Shown: piece by piece, positions 53,906 to 63,075 of the stretch
Position numbering within the stretch: the stretch's first letter is position 1
Layout of the letters: each line of letters starts with the position of its first letter
Assembly (NCBI GenBank): GCA_964557575.1
Contig: CAZLBC010000012.1
Location: forward strand, 22,009-86,008
DNA: 64,000 bases
Reading direction: 5' to 3'
Source: CAZLBC01 sp964557575
GTDB lineage: Bacteria > Planctomycetota > Phycisphaerae > SM23-33
Position numbers and translations under genes: made by a program
The notes under the pieces: generated by a model
Seen by the model: only the letters and a program-made list of their open reading frames with translations
Told to the model about the DNA's origin: nothing
Database searches by the model: none

Positions 53906-55026
53906 GACTCTATTGCCTCCAGGTTCGCGCGGGGGATCGTGACCATCTCCCCGCCGGGCAGTGCCAGTGTCGCCACGCGGACCTTCGCCTCGCTCTCGAC
54001 CGCCACGGCCTCCGGCGGAAGGGACGCAACCGCACCGATGCGGCCGAAACCCGGTTCGCGAATGATGCGGACGCGACTGCCCACGGTCAAGCCGTCCGCC
54101 GCGTTCTTCTCGCCGCCGCCCGAGCCGCCGTCGTCCTCCGCCGGCATGACGATCTCCGGCCTGAGGACGCCGGCACGGATCTGGGTGGCGCCGTTGGCCG
54201 ACGCGACCGTTCCCGCCCGGGACGCCAGGAGCCGGTAGGTCGCTTCCGCCATGGCGATGTGTCCGAACCCCTCGGTGACGATCAGTATCGGGCTGATCTT
54301 TTCGTGACCGGTTATCGCCACGCCCAGGTCGTATCCGAGCAGTTCCCGCAGGTCGCTGTCGTTGAACCCCCCGCATATGATAGCGGCGACGCCCGCTTCA
54401 GAGGCCCGCCGATATACATCGCCCGTCACGAGAGAGCCGGCGACAGCGATTTTTCCGTCAAGGTCCCCGGTAATATCATCCGTCGTCACGACCGCATCGG
54501 GGCCGTCGGCGACGACGGCGATCTCGCCGTTCACCTCCCCGCCGACGCCCAGTATGCCCTGGATAAAGGCGCCGCGGGTCTCCACCACAACTCCCTCGTT
54601 CGGTATCACCTTGATGACGACCCCGTCCATGTAGGCCGTCGTCTGGACCGGCCGGGGCGGCGTGCGCAGAATAACCTGGCCGGTCACCGCGGATACCGTC
54701 TCGATCGTCCCCGCTATCGGCGAGGCGACGGTGGTCCGGAACCACCGGATAAGCGGGCGGGTCTCGGCGATGACCTCCCCTTCGTCGACGGCGTCGCCTT
54801 CCTTCTTCAGCAGGAGGCGCTTGATATCGGAGGCCTGGACGCCGAGCCGGTTGACCAGGTTCACCGTCGCCACGTCGCCGGGCAGCTTCGCACGGGCGAC
54901 GATATCACCGGCCGACACCCGCGTTCCCTCTTCGACGAGGACGTCACCGGCGATGGGCAGCCGCCGCTGCTTCCGTATCACGGTGTTCTCGGTCACCTTC
55001 AGTCCCGGCGTATAGGCGTGTGCCAT
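53902..55026 (-). CDS. Barrel-sandwich-hybrid and KOW domain protein
   Basis: A 374-residue cytoplasmic protein. The N-terminal half has two segments of barrel-sandwich type (IAGDVLVEEGTRVSAGDIV at about 25-43 and TVASPIAGTIETVSAVTG at 99-116), as in biotinyl/lipoyl-like and RnfC-type modules but with no visible attachment lysine. The middle (200-280) is alpha/beta (IAVAGSLVTGDVYRRASEAG, AAIICGGF, PILIVTEGFG). A KOW-type motif ends it (GLTVGSRVRIIREPGFGRIG at 312-331). A structural, non-enzymatic adaptor role is inferred. The start overlaps the ATPase gene's stop as ATGA. Confidence 0.8.
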   Translation of the reverse strand: MAHAYTPGLKVTENTVIRKQRRLPIAGDVLVEEGTRVSAGDIVARAKLPGDVATVNLVNRLGVQASDIKRLLLKKEGDAVDEGEVIAETRPLIRWFRTTVASPIAGTIETVSAVTGQVILRTPPRPVQTTAYMDGVVIKVIPNEGVVVETRGAFIQGILGVGGEVNGEIAVVADGPDAVVTTDDITGDLDGKIAVAGSLVTGDVYRRASEAGVAAIICGGFNDSDLRELLGYDLGVAITGHEKISPILIVTEGFGHIAMAEATYRLLASRAGTVASANGATQIRAGVLRPEIVMPAEDDGGSGGGEKNAADGLTVGSRVRIIREPGFGRIGAVASLPPEAVAVESEAKVRVATLALPGGEMVTIPRANLEAIES

Positions 55027-56873
55027 CAGGCATTCCCCCCCGCGGCCCGCGGATAGGCGTCCAGGGCGGCGGTCCATTCCGCGACGATTGCGCTCCTGTT
55101 TTCCGCGGGAATATCGATCGGCCGCCCGCGGCCGTCGAGCACCAGTCCCACGACGCCGCCGTGTACCACCGCCGTAATCTCCCGGCCACGGCCTCCTCCC
55201 AGGTCTATACCGCGGCCGGGACGGAGCACGATGTCGGCCGCCTGCCCCGGGGACAGCGTCTCCAGGACGATCCCGCCGCAATCGACGCTGCCGCCGCAAA
55301 CCGCGCCGTCGATCCGCAGTTCGTAGTCGAAACAGAGCCGCCCGGGCTTCCCGGCGTTCAGCGGGGACACGCAGGTCCCCAGGTAGATCAGGCAGTCGCG
55401 CTCGAACACCTGCGTCGCCGCCGCCTCGTTGACTTCCGCCAGGACACCGAGGTGCGGCATCATGAAGATGCTGTCGACGCAGATCCGGGTGATCCCCTCC
55501 GGCTGGAAGGCGTCAACGAGCATCATCATCGCCTGGCTCCGGCGGGGGGCGTGCGACAAGACGCCGCCGCTGCCCACGAGCATGTCCAGCCGGACCATCT
55601 CTATAAGGGTTTCGCCGCTCTCGGATTCGTCAAAGGCCTCGGACACCGTCCGGACCCGCTGGACGCCCTTGAGGCCAACGGCGAGCTGCTTGTGCTGCAC
55701 AAATGCCAGGCGGAGGGCCTCCCGCGCGATCGCCTGTTCGATCTTCAGTTCTTCCAGCAGTTGGGGGATCGTCGTCGGCCGGATCATCTTGTTCTTGATC
55801 CGGTTCCTGAGGCCGCCTTCGTCTATGTCGAACGGCACCCAGCGGAGAATGTTTTCGAGACCGGCCTCGGCCAGGACGTTGGAGATCGAGTAGCTCATGC
55901 CCAGGTTTGCGCTGACCGAGCGGTTGAACACGCGTTCGGCGGGTATCTCGGGGTTATCTTCTTCCCCTTCTTTCGCGGCGAAATCGGAAAAGACGTCCGT
56001 TGTCGCGCCCCCGATATCGACACCCACGATGTTCAGGTCCCGGGTGCGGGCGATCCGCCGAATGATATTTCCCACGGCGGCGGGCGTCGGCATGATCGGT
56101 GACCCCACCCATTCCATCAGCGTCGGGTAGCCGGGCGCCTGGGCCATCACGTGCTTGAGAAACAGGTCGTGAATCTCTTCCCGGGCGGGGCCGAGGTTTT
56201 CCCGTTCGAGGATGGGCCGGATATTGTCGGTGATGTGCAGTTCCGCCGTGTCGCCGAGCGCCTTTTTGACTTCGTCGCGAGCCTCGACGTTGCCGGCGTA
56301 CACGACGGGCACCGTGAAGGAACTGCCGAGACGGGGCCGAGGATTGGCCGCGGCGAGGAACTCCGCGAGTTCCACCACGTGCCTGACCGTGCCGCCGTCG
56401 GTGCCCCCCGAGAGGAGAACCATGTCAGGGCGGAGCGTGCGGATCTGCTCGATCTTCTCGTGGGGGGCCCGCTTGTCGTTGCTGGCCAGCACGTCCATCA
56501 CGATGGCGCCGGCGCCCAGCGCGGCGCGCTGCGCGCTTTCAGCGGTCATCGTCGTCACCACCCCCGCCACCATCATCTGGAGTCCGCCGCCGGCGCTGCT
56601 GGTGGAGATGTAGATATCGACCCCCGCCGCGTCCCGCGCGGGGGTGATGATCCGCTCGCCATCGAGAATCCGCCGGCCGGAGAGTTCCTCCAGTTCCGTC
56701 ACGGCGTTCAACACCCCCCGGGTGACGTCCTCGAACGGCGCTTCGACCGTCGTCGGGGCCTCGCCGCGAAACGTCTGCCGGTATCCCTCGTCTTTCTTCT
56801 CGATCAGAATGGCCTTGGTCGTCGTCGATCCGCAATCGGTCGCCACGATGACCTTCAGGTCCGCCGGGTTCAT
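55026..56873 (-). CDS. Actin-fold ATPase of the MutL/GlmL family
   Basis: A 615-residue protein with the ASKHA (actin/Hsp70) fold. The first phosphate loop is ATDCGSTTTKA (11-21), the second VGVDIGGATTDVF near 292, and a further adenosine loop is in the GSGGVLSHAPRRS region near 438. Databases usually name this family MutL or GlmL, the supposed repair protein of glutamate mutase. Here no glutamate mutase (GlmS, GlmE) is present, and the gene is embedded among membrane proteins. It probably powers or regulates that membrane complex. It overlaps both neighbours by four bases. Confidence 0.9.
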   Translation of the reverse strand: MNPADLKVIVATDCGSTTTKAILIEKKDEGYRQTFRGEAPTTVEAPFEDVTRGVLNAVTELEELSGRRILDGERIITPARDAAGVDIYISTSSAGGGLQMMVAGVVTTMTAESAQRAALGAGAIVMDVLASNDKRAPHEKIEQIRTLRPDMVLLSGGTDGGTVRHVVELAEFLAAANPRPRLGSSFTVPVVYAGNVEARDEVKKALGDTAELHITDNIRPILERENLGPAREEIHDLFLKHVMAQAPGYPTLMEWVGSPIMPTPAAVGNIIRRIARTRDLNIVGVDIGGATTDVFSDFAAKEGEEDNPEIPAERVFNRSVSANLGMSYSISNVLAEAGLENILRWVPFDIDEGGLRNRIKNKMIRPTTIPQLLEELKIEQAIAREALRLAFVQHKQLAVGLKGVQRVRTVSEAFDESESGETLIEMVRLDMLVGSGGVLSHAPRRSQAMMMLVDAFQPEGITRICVDSIFMMPHLGVLAEVNEAAATQVFERDCLIYLGTCVSPLNAGKPGRLCFDYELRIDGAVCGGSVDCGGIVLETLSPGQAADIVLRPGRGIDLGGGRGREITAVVHGGVVGLVLDGRGRPIDIPAENRSAIVAEWTAALDAYPRAAGGNA

Positions 56874-57199
56874 TCGGCCGCCTCCCCGGTCGCGCCGTCG
56901 ACCCCGGCGGTTTCAATGGCGTCTATCAGCGCGTCGATTCCTTCCCGCCTTTCGAGAATCTGCGCGACGCGATCGTATTCATCGGGGTTGAATATCACAT
57001 CGGCGAACCGCCGAAAGAACACCATCGCCTGACTGCCGACGTAATTCAGGGGCTTCGCGGAGTGCAGGAACAGGACCGCGGGCAGGCGCAGTCTGCGCTT
57101 GACGACCCATGAGGCAAGGCGCGTGAGCAACTGGCGGTCCTCCGCGGTGAGGGGGCCATGCGGGCTTTCCAGCGAAAACGCGTGGCGCAGCCCGTCCAT
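56870..57199 (-). CDS. Small soluble protein of the MutL-like cluster (109 residues)
   Basis: A short cytoplasmic protein, largely helical, with SPHGPLTAEDRQLLTRLA and LRLPAVLFLHSAKPLNYVGSQAMVFFRRF. The motif KPLNYVGSQA looks conserved in type, but I cannot place the family. The start at 57199 is four bases after the PH-like gene's stop; a longer GTG start is less likely because it would lie in the upstream gene. It ends in an ATGA overlap with the ATPase gene and is a probable partner of that ATPase. Confidence 0.75.
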   Translation of the reverse strand: MDGLRHAFSLESPHGPLTAEDRQLLTRLASWVVKRRLRLPAVLFLHSAKPLNYVGSQAMVFFRRFADVIFNPDEYDRVAQILERREGIDALIDAIETAGVDGATGEAAE

Positions 57200-57203
57200 G
57201 AAT

Positions 57204-57650
57204 CTACGAAATCTGGGACTTGTTTCTGACAAAACGCAGTACCTTTTCACCGTTTCCGTTCGAAAACCTCAGAAACACGCCGCGAAAGGGATCGAGGCGC
57301 GACGGCCGCTCAAACGGCGAGAGAAAAACACCCCGCGGCCCTTCGCAGACACGCTTGACCCGGTCCCATCCGACGGTACGGGACTGTCCGAGAAAGCGGA
57401 CGGTAATGCCCCTCCCGTCGAGGGTGTACACCGTCGCGATACAGTACCGGCCGAGCGACACGGCCAGCAGGGCGGCCGCCAGCAGCGCGTAGCCCGCGCC
57501 GCCGAATACCGTACCGACCGCCGCGCTGGCCGCGAGAAAAGCGGCTATAAACAGAATCGATCGCGGGAAATCATCGGCCAGCGGGCGGGAACGCCAGAGC
57601 AATCGCTCCTGAAATGCTCCGGTTCCGTCTCTTCCGGATCCATCGGACAT
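57204..57650 (-). CDS. Membrane protein with bacterial PH-like domain
   Basis: A 148-residue protein. Two hydrophobic helices (SILFIAAFLAASAAVGTVF and ALLAAALLAVSLGRYC) are followed by a small beta domain, IATVYTLDGRGITVRFLGQSRTVGWDRVKRV, as in bPH proteins that sit next to membranes. The start at 57650 is chosen over an ATG at 57755, because the extra N-terminal residues look non-coding. It is the first gene of the eight-gene cluster. Confidence 0.7.
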   Translation of the reverse strand: MSDGSGRDGTGAFQERLLWRSRPLADDFPRSILFIAAFLAASAAVGTVFGGAGYALLAAALLAVSLGRYCIATVYTLDGRGITVRFLGQSRTVGWDRVKRVCEGPRGVFLSPFERPSRLDPFRGVFLRFSNGNGEKVLRFVRNKSQIS

Positions 57651-57822
57651 GCGGAGATAATACCAGCGAAATTCCCCCTTGGCAAACCAAAACCATCGCG
57701 ATCGCCGCACCGACTCACTGTCAAAAATAACATGCCGACCTGTCGTTTTCTCCATGGAAGCCGGCCCGTATCGGTTTTAGAATTCACGGTGAACATTCCG
57801 CGCAGATCCCGGGAGCCATGTC

Positions 57823-60027
57823 ATGTCGAATAAACGCAATCACACGGCGGTGTACGGCGCGAAGGCGTGCCTGATGCTGATACTCTTCGCACCGGCACTC
57901 CCCTGCCGAGCCCACCCGGCAATCACGGCGGGCCTGGCGGTCTCGCCGTACGACCGCCAGGTCTCGGCGCAACTGAAGCAACTGTCCGCCGATGATCCGG
58001 ACGATCGCGCGGCCGCGGCGGAGTCCCTCGGCTACCTGCGGGCGTACCGGGCCGCCGATGCCATCGCGGCAGTGCTGCAGAATGAATCGCCGGCCGTCCG
58101 CCGGGAAGCCGCCATGTCCCTCGGCTGGTGCGGGGAAAGAAAACACGTTTCGGCGCTGCTGGCGATGCTCGACGACCCGGAGTGGACCGTGGCCCAGGCG
58201 GCGTGGGCGGCGCTGACCAATATCACCGGCATGGAATTCCCCTTCGACGCGCTGGATCGCGGCACCCGCCAAAAACAGGCGGAAAAATGGCGCACCTGGT
58301 GGGCGTCGGTCCCCGCCGACCGGCCGCCGGCGGCGGTCCTGGCACTCCTGTCGGGCGCGAGAAAACCGACGGGCGTACTGACGGCCCGGTCGGCCGCGGT
58401 CACCAGTGTCTACAAGGGATCGGCGGAAATACTGATCGACGGTGCCACCGGCGGCGCATTCTGGCAGACGAAGAACGTCGGCTTTCCGCAGTCCTGCACG
58501 ATCGACATGGGCCGGACCGTCGCATTCCGCTGCGTGGTCGTGCACCAGCACCGGATCGAGGCGATGCACATGACCGATTTCGCCCTCCTCGTCGGCGACG
58601 ACGGCGAAACGTTCAAGGAACTGTGCCGAAAGAAGGGCCCGACGCCCGCGCAACTGGTCATCCCGCTTCCGCCCACCCGGGCGCGGTATATCCGCATCAC
58701 CGCGTACGCGACGGGAAACAGCACCTACCCCACCACCTTTCACGAAGTCGCGGTGCGGGAAAAACCCCCGCCGGCCGAGTCAACCGGCAGGGCCGATCCG
58801 GAGGGGGATACGAACTACCGGATCGAACGGGGCCTGCGGGCGCTGGGTGCGCTGGGGGGGGAGGGGGCCGCGGAGGACGTCCGGGAGATCATCCGCCCCT
58901 GGGCGGGACGGACGACCGGCAGGGACGCCGAGAAACGGCTGGTCCAGGCCGGCATCCGCGCCCTCGGCCGCCTCGGGGGGCCGGGTGCGCTGGAACTGCT
59001 GACCTCTTTTCTCGACAATCCTCACTGGTCCGTGTACGCCGCCGACGCCATGGGGGATCTCGGCGACCCGGCCGCGGCGGCAATCCTCATCGGTGCGTAC
59101 CCGGCGTACGCCAAGACGCTGAAACGGGGAAACCCGCAGAAGGCGCCGCGCTACGACCGGCCGGGGCTGTCGCCCATCGACCGCATGTACGCCACGCCGT
59201 ACGCCATCTGCCACGCCCTCTGCCGGATTTCCCTCGACCGGCCGGGGATAACCGAAAAGCTGCGCACCATCGCGCCCCTGATCGTCGCCAACGTCCCCGG
59301 GGACTACGACGGGGCGATGCTCTACGAACCGGAGGCGTGCCGCCTGGCATCCGCGTACCTCCTCGAAAAGGCGGGGCTGCGGCAGGCGGTCGTCGACGTG
59401 GCCCTGCACGCCTTCGGCCGCCCCCGGCCGCTGCCGGACGTACCGGAAATCGACGCCCTGAAGGCCGCGGCCGGGCGGATGACGAAGGTGGGCGGACACA
59501 AAAACGCCGCCCCCTTTCCGGCCACGTGGCTCCCGGTCTTCTGCCGGGACACCAACGACGTGCCCGAGCTGGTCGCCCTCCTCGAGCACGAAAACGGCTG
59601 GGTCAGGATCAACGCCGCCAAGGCCCTCTCGTTCATGGAGGCCGGTGAGGCGGTCGAACCGCTCCTGAGAATACTGGCCGCGTCCCGGCCGGAGGCGGCG
59701 TACGGCTACTTCGGGAAGTTCCTGTACGACACGAAGCACCAGGGGCAGGACGAGTACCGCGATCCCTGCCCCCGGTGGCGCGAGGCGTTCGTCTACGCCC
59801 TGGCGAATCTCGGGGCGCGCAAGGCCGTCGACCTGATGATCGAGTTGCTGGGAGACGAAAGAAACGTCCTGGAGATCAGGTACGCCGCCGCCTGTGCACT
59901 CGACCGGCTCGGCGGCACCGCGGCAATCGCGGCACTCAGGCGGACTGCGGCTTCCCACCCCTACCACAGCATCAGGCTCGTCGCCCGGGAGGCACTCTGG
60001 CGCCGGGGCATGAAACTGCCCGCGCCG
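57823..60027 (+). CDS. Secreted HEAT-repeat and discoidin-domain protein, 3' end lost in the gap
   Basis: At least 735 residues. The start has GGGAG six bases before it, and a signal peptide (KACLMLILFAPALPCRA) follows. HEAT repeats lie at about 45-140 and again at about 320-730 (YLRAYRAADAIAAVLQN, VEPLLRILAA). Between them is a discoidin (F5/8-type C) domain, about 185-310, with FRCVVVHQHRIEAMHMTDF and TRARYIRITAYATGN, which usually binds glycan. The frame is open where the N run begins. The heme-type ORF after the gap is probably its continuation. Confidence 0.82.
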
Positions 60028-60127
60028 NNNNNNNNNNNNNNNNNNNNNNNNNNNNNNNNNNNNNNNNNNNNNNNNNNNNNNNNNNNNNNNNNNNNNNNNN
60101 NNNNNNNNNNNNNNNNNNNNNNNNNNN
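60028..60127. other. Assembly gap of 100 N
   Basis: Exactly 100 N, the usual filler for a gap of unknown length in a scaffold. It breaks one or two genes. The real distance and the reading frame across it are unknown. Confidence 0.99.
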
Positions 60128-61442
60128 CGGCGGCGGTGAGCCCCGGCAGATAACCGCCGGTCCCTTTCACGACGTCCAGCCGGCCTACCTCCCCGACGGC
60201 CGGATCGTGTTCTCCTCGTCCCGGATCGGGCTCCGCGACGAGTACCACGGTTACTTCGCGACCGGGCTGACCGTGATGAATGCCGACGGCAGCGACATCC
60301 ACTGCATCGGCTTCAACCTCGGCCGCGACGGCGAACCGTCGATCATGGACGACGGCCGTATCCTGTTCGGCCGCCTCGAACTGTTCTACTCCCGGATGAA
60401 GACCGAGTGGAACATCGAGGCGGTCTTCCCCGACGGCACCCGCAACGTGGTGCTCTACGGGCCCGAGCGCCGGAGTTACTGGAAGAACGTCACCCGCCGG
60501 TCGGGAGAACGGGGGTGGGGCGAATCGGGGCCCCGCCACCGGACCCTGCGGCTGGTCCAGCCCCAGCCGTTCGACGCCGGGCGCCAGATCTGCGTGACGA
60601 CGGGCGGCCTCACCATCGTCGGCCAGGGCCGCTTCGAGGAAACCCGGGTCCCCCACGATCAGGACATGGCCGTCACGTCGCCGTTCCCCCTGCCCGGCGG
60701 AACGATCCTCTGCGCGGCGGGTGAGCGGAAATTCCGAGGCGGAAAGGGCCGCGGCACCTGGGCCCCCACCGACCTGGGCCTGTACCTGGTCGACGCCGCG
60801 ACGGGCGCGATGGAACAGGTATACAACGACCCGGCGCGGGCCGATTTCGAACCCCGGCCGATCGCGGCGCGGCGGCGCCCCCCGATCCTCTCCGAGGGCC
60901 CCCTGGTCCGGGCGGGCGGCTATACCGGCCGGCTCCAGTGCAACTCGGTCTTCCTGTCGCAGGAGGCCCGCGTCGGCCTCCGGGGAAAATACATTCGCGT
61001 GGTCGAGGGCATCCCGGTCGTGGGCCGCCACCAGACCCACACCTCGGGCGGCCTGACCTGGAAGAATCACGTCGGCACCGTGGCCCGGGTGCTGGGGACA
61101 CTGCCGCTGGCCCGGGACGGCTCGTTCTTCGTCGATGTCCCCGCCGACCGCCTGATTCACTGCCAGGTACTGGACGCGGACCGCCGGGTGGTGGGCAACC
61201 AGTTGATATGGATGTACACCCGCCCGGGCGAAAACAAGAGCTGCGCCGGCTGCCACGAGAGACCTGACAGTTCGCCGCTCAACGGCATCCCGGCGGCGGC
61301 GCGGACCGTCCCCGGCACCTGCCTGCCCGCGGGGGGCGAATTCCGCTACCGGGCGAAATTCTGGAACAAGGGGAGCCTCCCCGACGAGGGCGAACAGCGG
61401 ACGCGGACGGTCAGGGCAATAAACCTGATGGGGAGATTATAG
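60128..61442 (+). CDS. Hydrazine-synthase-alpha-like beta-propeller and heme-type protein, 5' end missing
   Basis: A fragment of 438 codons open at its 5' end. A PD40/WD40-like propeller begins it (PDGRIVFSSSRIGLRDEY, GDGEPSIMDDGRILFGR-like segments), followed by a part similar to the middle domain of hydrazine synthase alpha and related Planctomycetota proteins. One heme-c site, CAGCHE, lies near residue 377. These proteins are widespread beyond anammox bacteria, so the gene is not evidence for hydrazine metabolism. It is most likely the C-terminal part of the HEAT/discoidin protein. It ends 15 bases before a convergent gene. Confidence 0.75.
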
Positions 61443-61456
61443 AGCATTCGCGGCGG

Positions 61457-61951
61457 TTATTCGTCGTCGTCCAGATTGAACCAGTAGTACCACCGGCTTA
61501 CCGCGCCCCGGCAGTACCACGAGTCGGTGATACGGCTGTACTCGACATCGAAGTAACCGACATCCTCGGCAATCAGGCCGTCGTCGTCTCTGACGGCGTA
61601 CGATACCTTCGCCACGACGTCCTTGTTGTCGTAGAAAACCGTTATGACCGGATAGGCGACCTGCGCCGCGCGTATCTCCACCTCCAGGGCGGCGATCGCC
61701 GTTCCCGCGTCCCGCGCCTTTTCGGCGTTCCCGGCGGCGAGGTGCCGTTTCACTTCTTCCGTACGCCGCGAGAGGTATCTCGTCGTGATATAATGCCGCA
61801 GTTCCCGGATCATAGCCTCGTCGCTGACCGGGCGGTCCCTGAGGTTTACCAGGCAGGCCGCGGAGAGAAACGACAGCACCAGGAGGACGGCGATCGCCAT
61901 CCACCCTTTCACCGGGAACCTGATTTCCGGTTGTTCACCTTCGCTCTTCAT
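61457..61951 (-). CDS. Small single-pass membrane protein of unknown function
   Basis: A 164-residue protein. The start at 61951 gives a cytoplasmic stretch and then one membrane helix (WMAIAVLLVLSFLSAACLV, about 18-36). A coiled helix (RRTEEVKRHLAAGNAEKAR) and a beta-rich domain with YPVITVFYDNKDVVAKVSYAV and a final SRWYYWFNLDDDE follow. No family is recognised. It is divergent from galE. Confidence 0.65.
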   Translation of the reverse strand: MKSEGEQPEIRFPVKGWMAIAVLLVLSFLSAACLVNLRDRPVSDEAMIRELRHYITTRYLSRRTEEVKRHLAAGNAEKARDAGTAIAALEVEIRAAQVAYPVITVFYDNKDVVAKVSYAVRDDDGLIAEDVGYFDVEYSRITDSWYCRGAVSRWYYWFNLDDDE

Positions 61952-62018
61952 GTCGTACAGGCCTATTCTACCATCTGTCCCGGCCGAACGGGAGCAATTG
62001 AATACCCGTCGCCGCATG

Positions 62019-62048
62019 TTTACAACGCCGCGCCGCAGCGCGTATAAT
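62019..62048 (+). promoter_or_regulatory. Promoter of galE
   Basis: TTTACA (62019-62024) and a perfect TATAAT (62043-62048) are 18 bases apart. The start lies near 62055, with a leader of about 21 bases before the galE ATG and an AGGTGG ribosome site in it. Confidence 0.75.
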
Positions 62049-62075
62049 CGGAAACATGGAAAGGTGGAACAGCTT

Positions 62076-63062
62076 ATGAACGTACTGCTCACCGGCGGGG
62101 CCGGTTACATCGGGTCCCACGTGGTACGGGCCCTGGCGGCAGCCGGCCACGAATGCGTGGTATACGACAACCTGTGCACGGGACACCGCGCCGCCGTCGG
62201 CGACACCGAACTCGTGGCGGCGGACGTCAGGGACGTCGACCGCCTGACCCGGACGCTGCAAGACCGCGGCATCGAGGCGGTCATCAACCTCGCGGCCTTC
62301 ATCGAGGCCGGAGAATCGGTAGCGAACCCGGAGAAATATTTCCGTAACAACACCATCCTGGGCTTCACCCTCCTGAACGCCATGCGGGAGTGCGACATCG
62401 AGCGGCTGGTCTTCTCGTCGACCGCGGCGGTGTACGGCGCGCCCGAACGCGTTCCCATCGAGGAGACCGACCGGCTGGCGCCCATCAATCCGTACGGCTC
62501 GAGCAAGCTCTGCGTCGAGTACATGATGCGGGCATACGCGTCCGCATACGGCACGGGCATCGTCTCGCTGCGGTACTTCAACGTCGCCGGCGCCGGTCCG
62601 GCGGGTGATATCGGCGAGGATCACCGGCCGGAATCACACCTGATCCCCCTTATCCTGCAGGTACCCCTGGAACAGCGCCGGCAGGTGCACATCTACGGCG
62701 AGGATTACGACACGCCCGACGGCACGTGCATACGGGACTACATTCACGTCTGCGACCTCGCGGACGCACACGTCCTGGCGCTGGAAGCGGCCGCCGGCGG
62801 CGAGATGAAGGTTTACAATCTCGGCAACGGCAGCGGCTTCTCGGTCAGGGAGGTGATCGAAACCTGCAGGCGCGTGACGGGGCACCCGATTCCCGCCGTG
62901 GTTTCCGCGCGGCGCCAGGGAGACCCCGCCCGGCTCGTGGCGTCCGGTGATAAAGCCGGCGGGGAACTGGGCTGGACACCCTCTCGTCCGGAACTGGAAA
63001 CAATCGTGGCGGACGCGTGGAACTGGCACCGCGCGCACCCGAACGGCTACAACCAAACGTGA
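62076..63062 (+). CDS. galE: UDP-glucose 4-epimerase
   Basis: A 328-residue short-chain dehydrogenase. The Rossmann motif LLTGGAGYIGSHV and the catalytic YxxxK (NPYGSSKLCVEYMM) are present, with SSTAAVYG before and YGEDYDTPDGTCIRDYIHV after, the hallmarks of GalE. It interconverts UDP-glucose and UDP-galactose for surface glycans and galactose use. It lies 13 bases before the GH5 gene, so they may be cotranscribed. Confidence 0.94.
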   Translation: MNVLLTGGAGYIGSHVVRALAAAGHECVVYDNLCTGHRAAVGDTELVAADVRDVDRLTRTLQDRGIEAVINLAAFIEAGESVANPEKYFRNNTILGFTLLNAMRECDIERLVFSSTAAVYGAPERVPIEETDRLAPINPYGSSKLCVEYMMRAYASAYGTGIVSLRYFNVAGAGPAGDIGEDHRPESHLIPLILQVPLEQRRQVHIYGEDYDTPDGTCIRDYIHVCDLADAHVLALEAAAGGEMKVYNLGNGSGFSVREVIETCRRVTGHPIPAVVSARRQGDPARLVASGDKAGGELGWTPSRPELETIVADAWNWHRAHPNGYNQT

Positions 63063-63075
63063 AAGGGGAAACGGC

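Noticed and set aside
60128..61442. Possible evidence for anammox metabolism
   Set aside because: Similarity to the hydrazine synthase alpha middle domain is widespread in Planctomycetota and relatives. One CXXCH motif without the beta/gamma subunits is not evidence for hydrazine synthesis.
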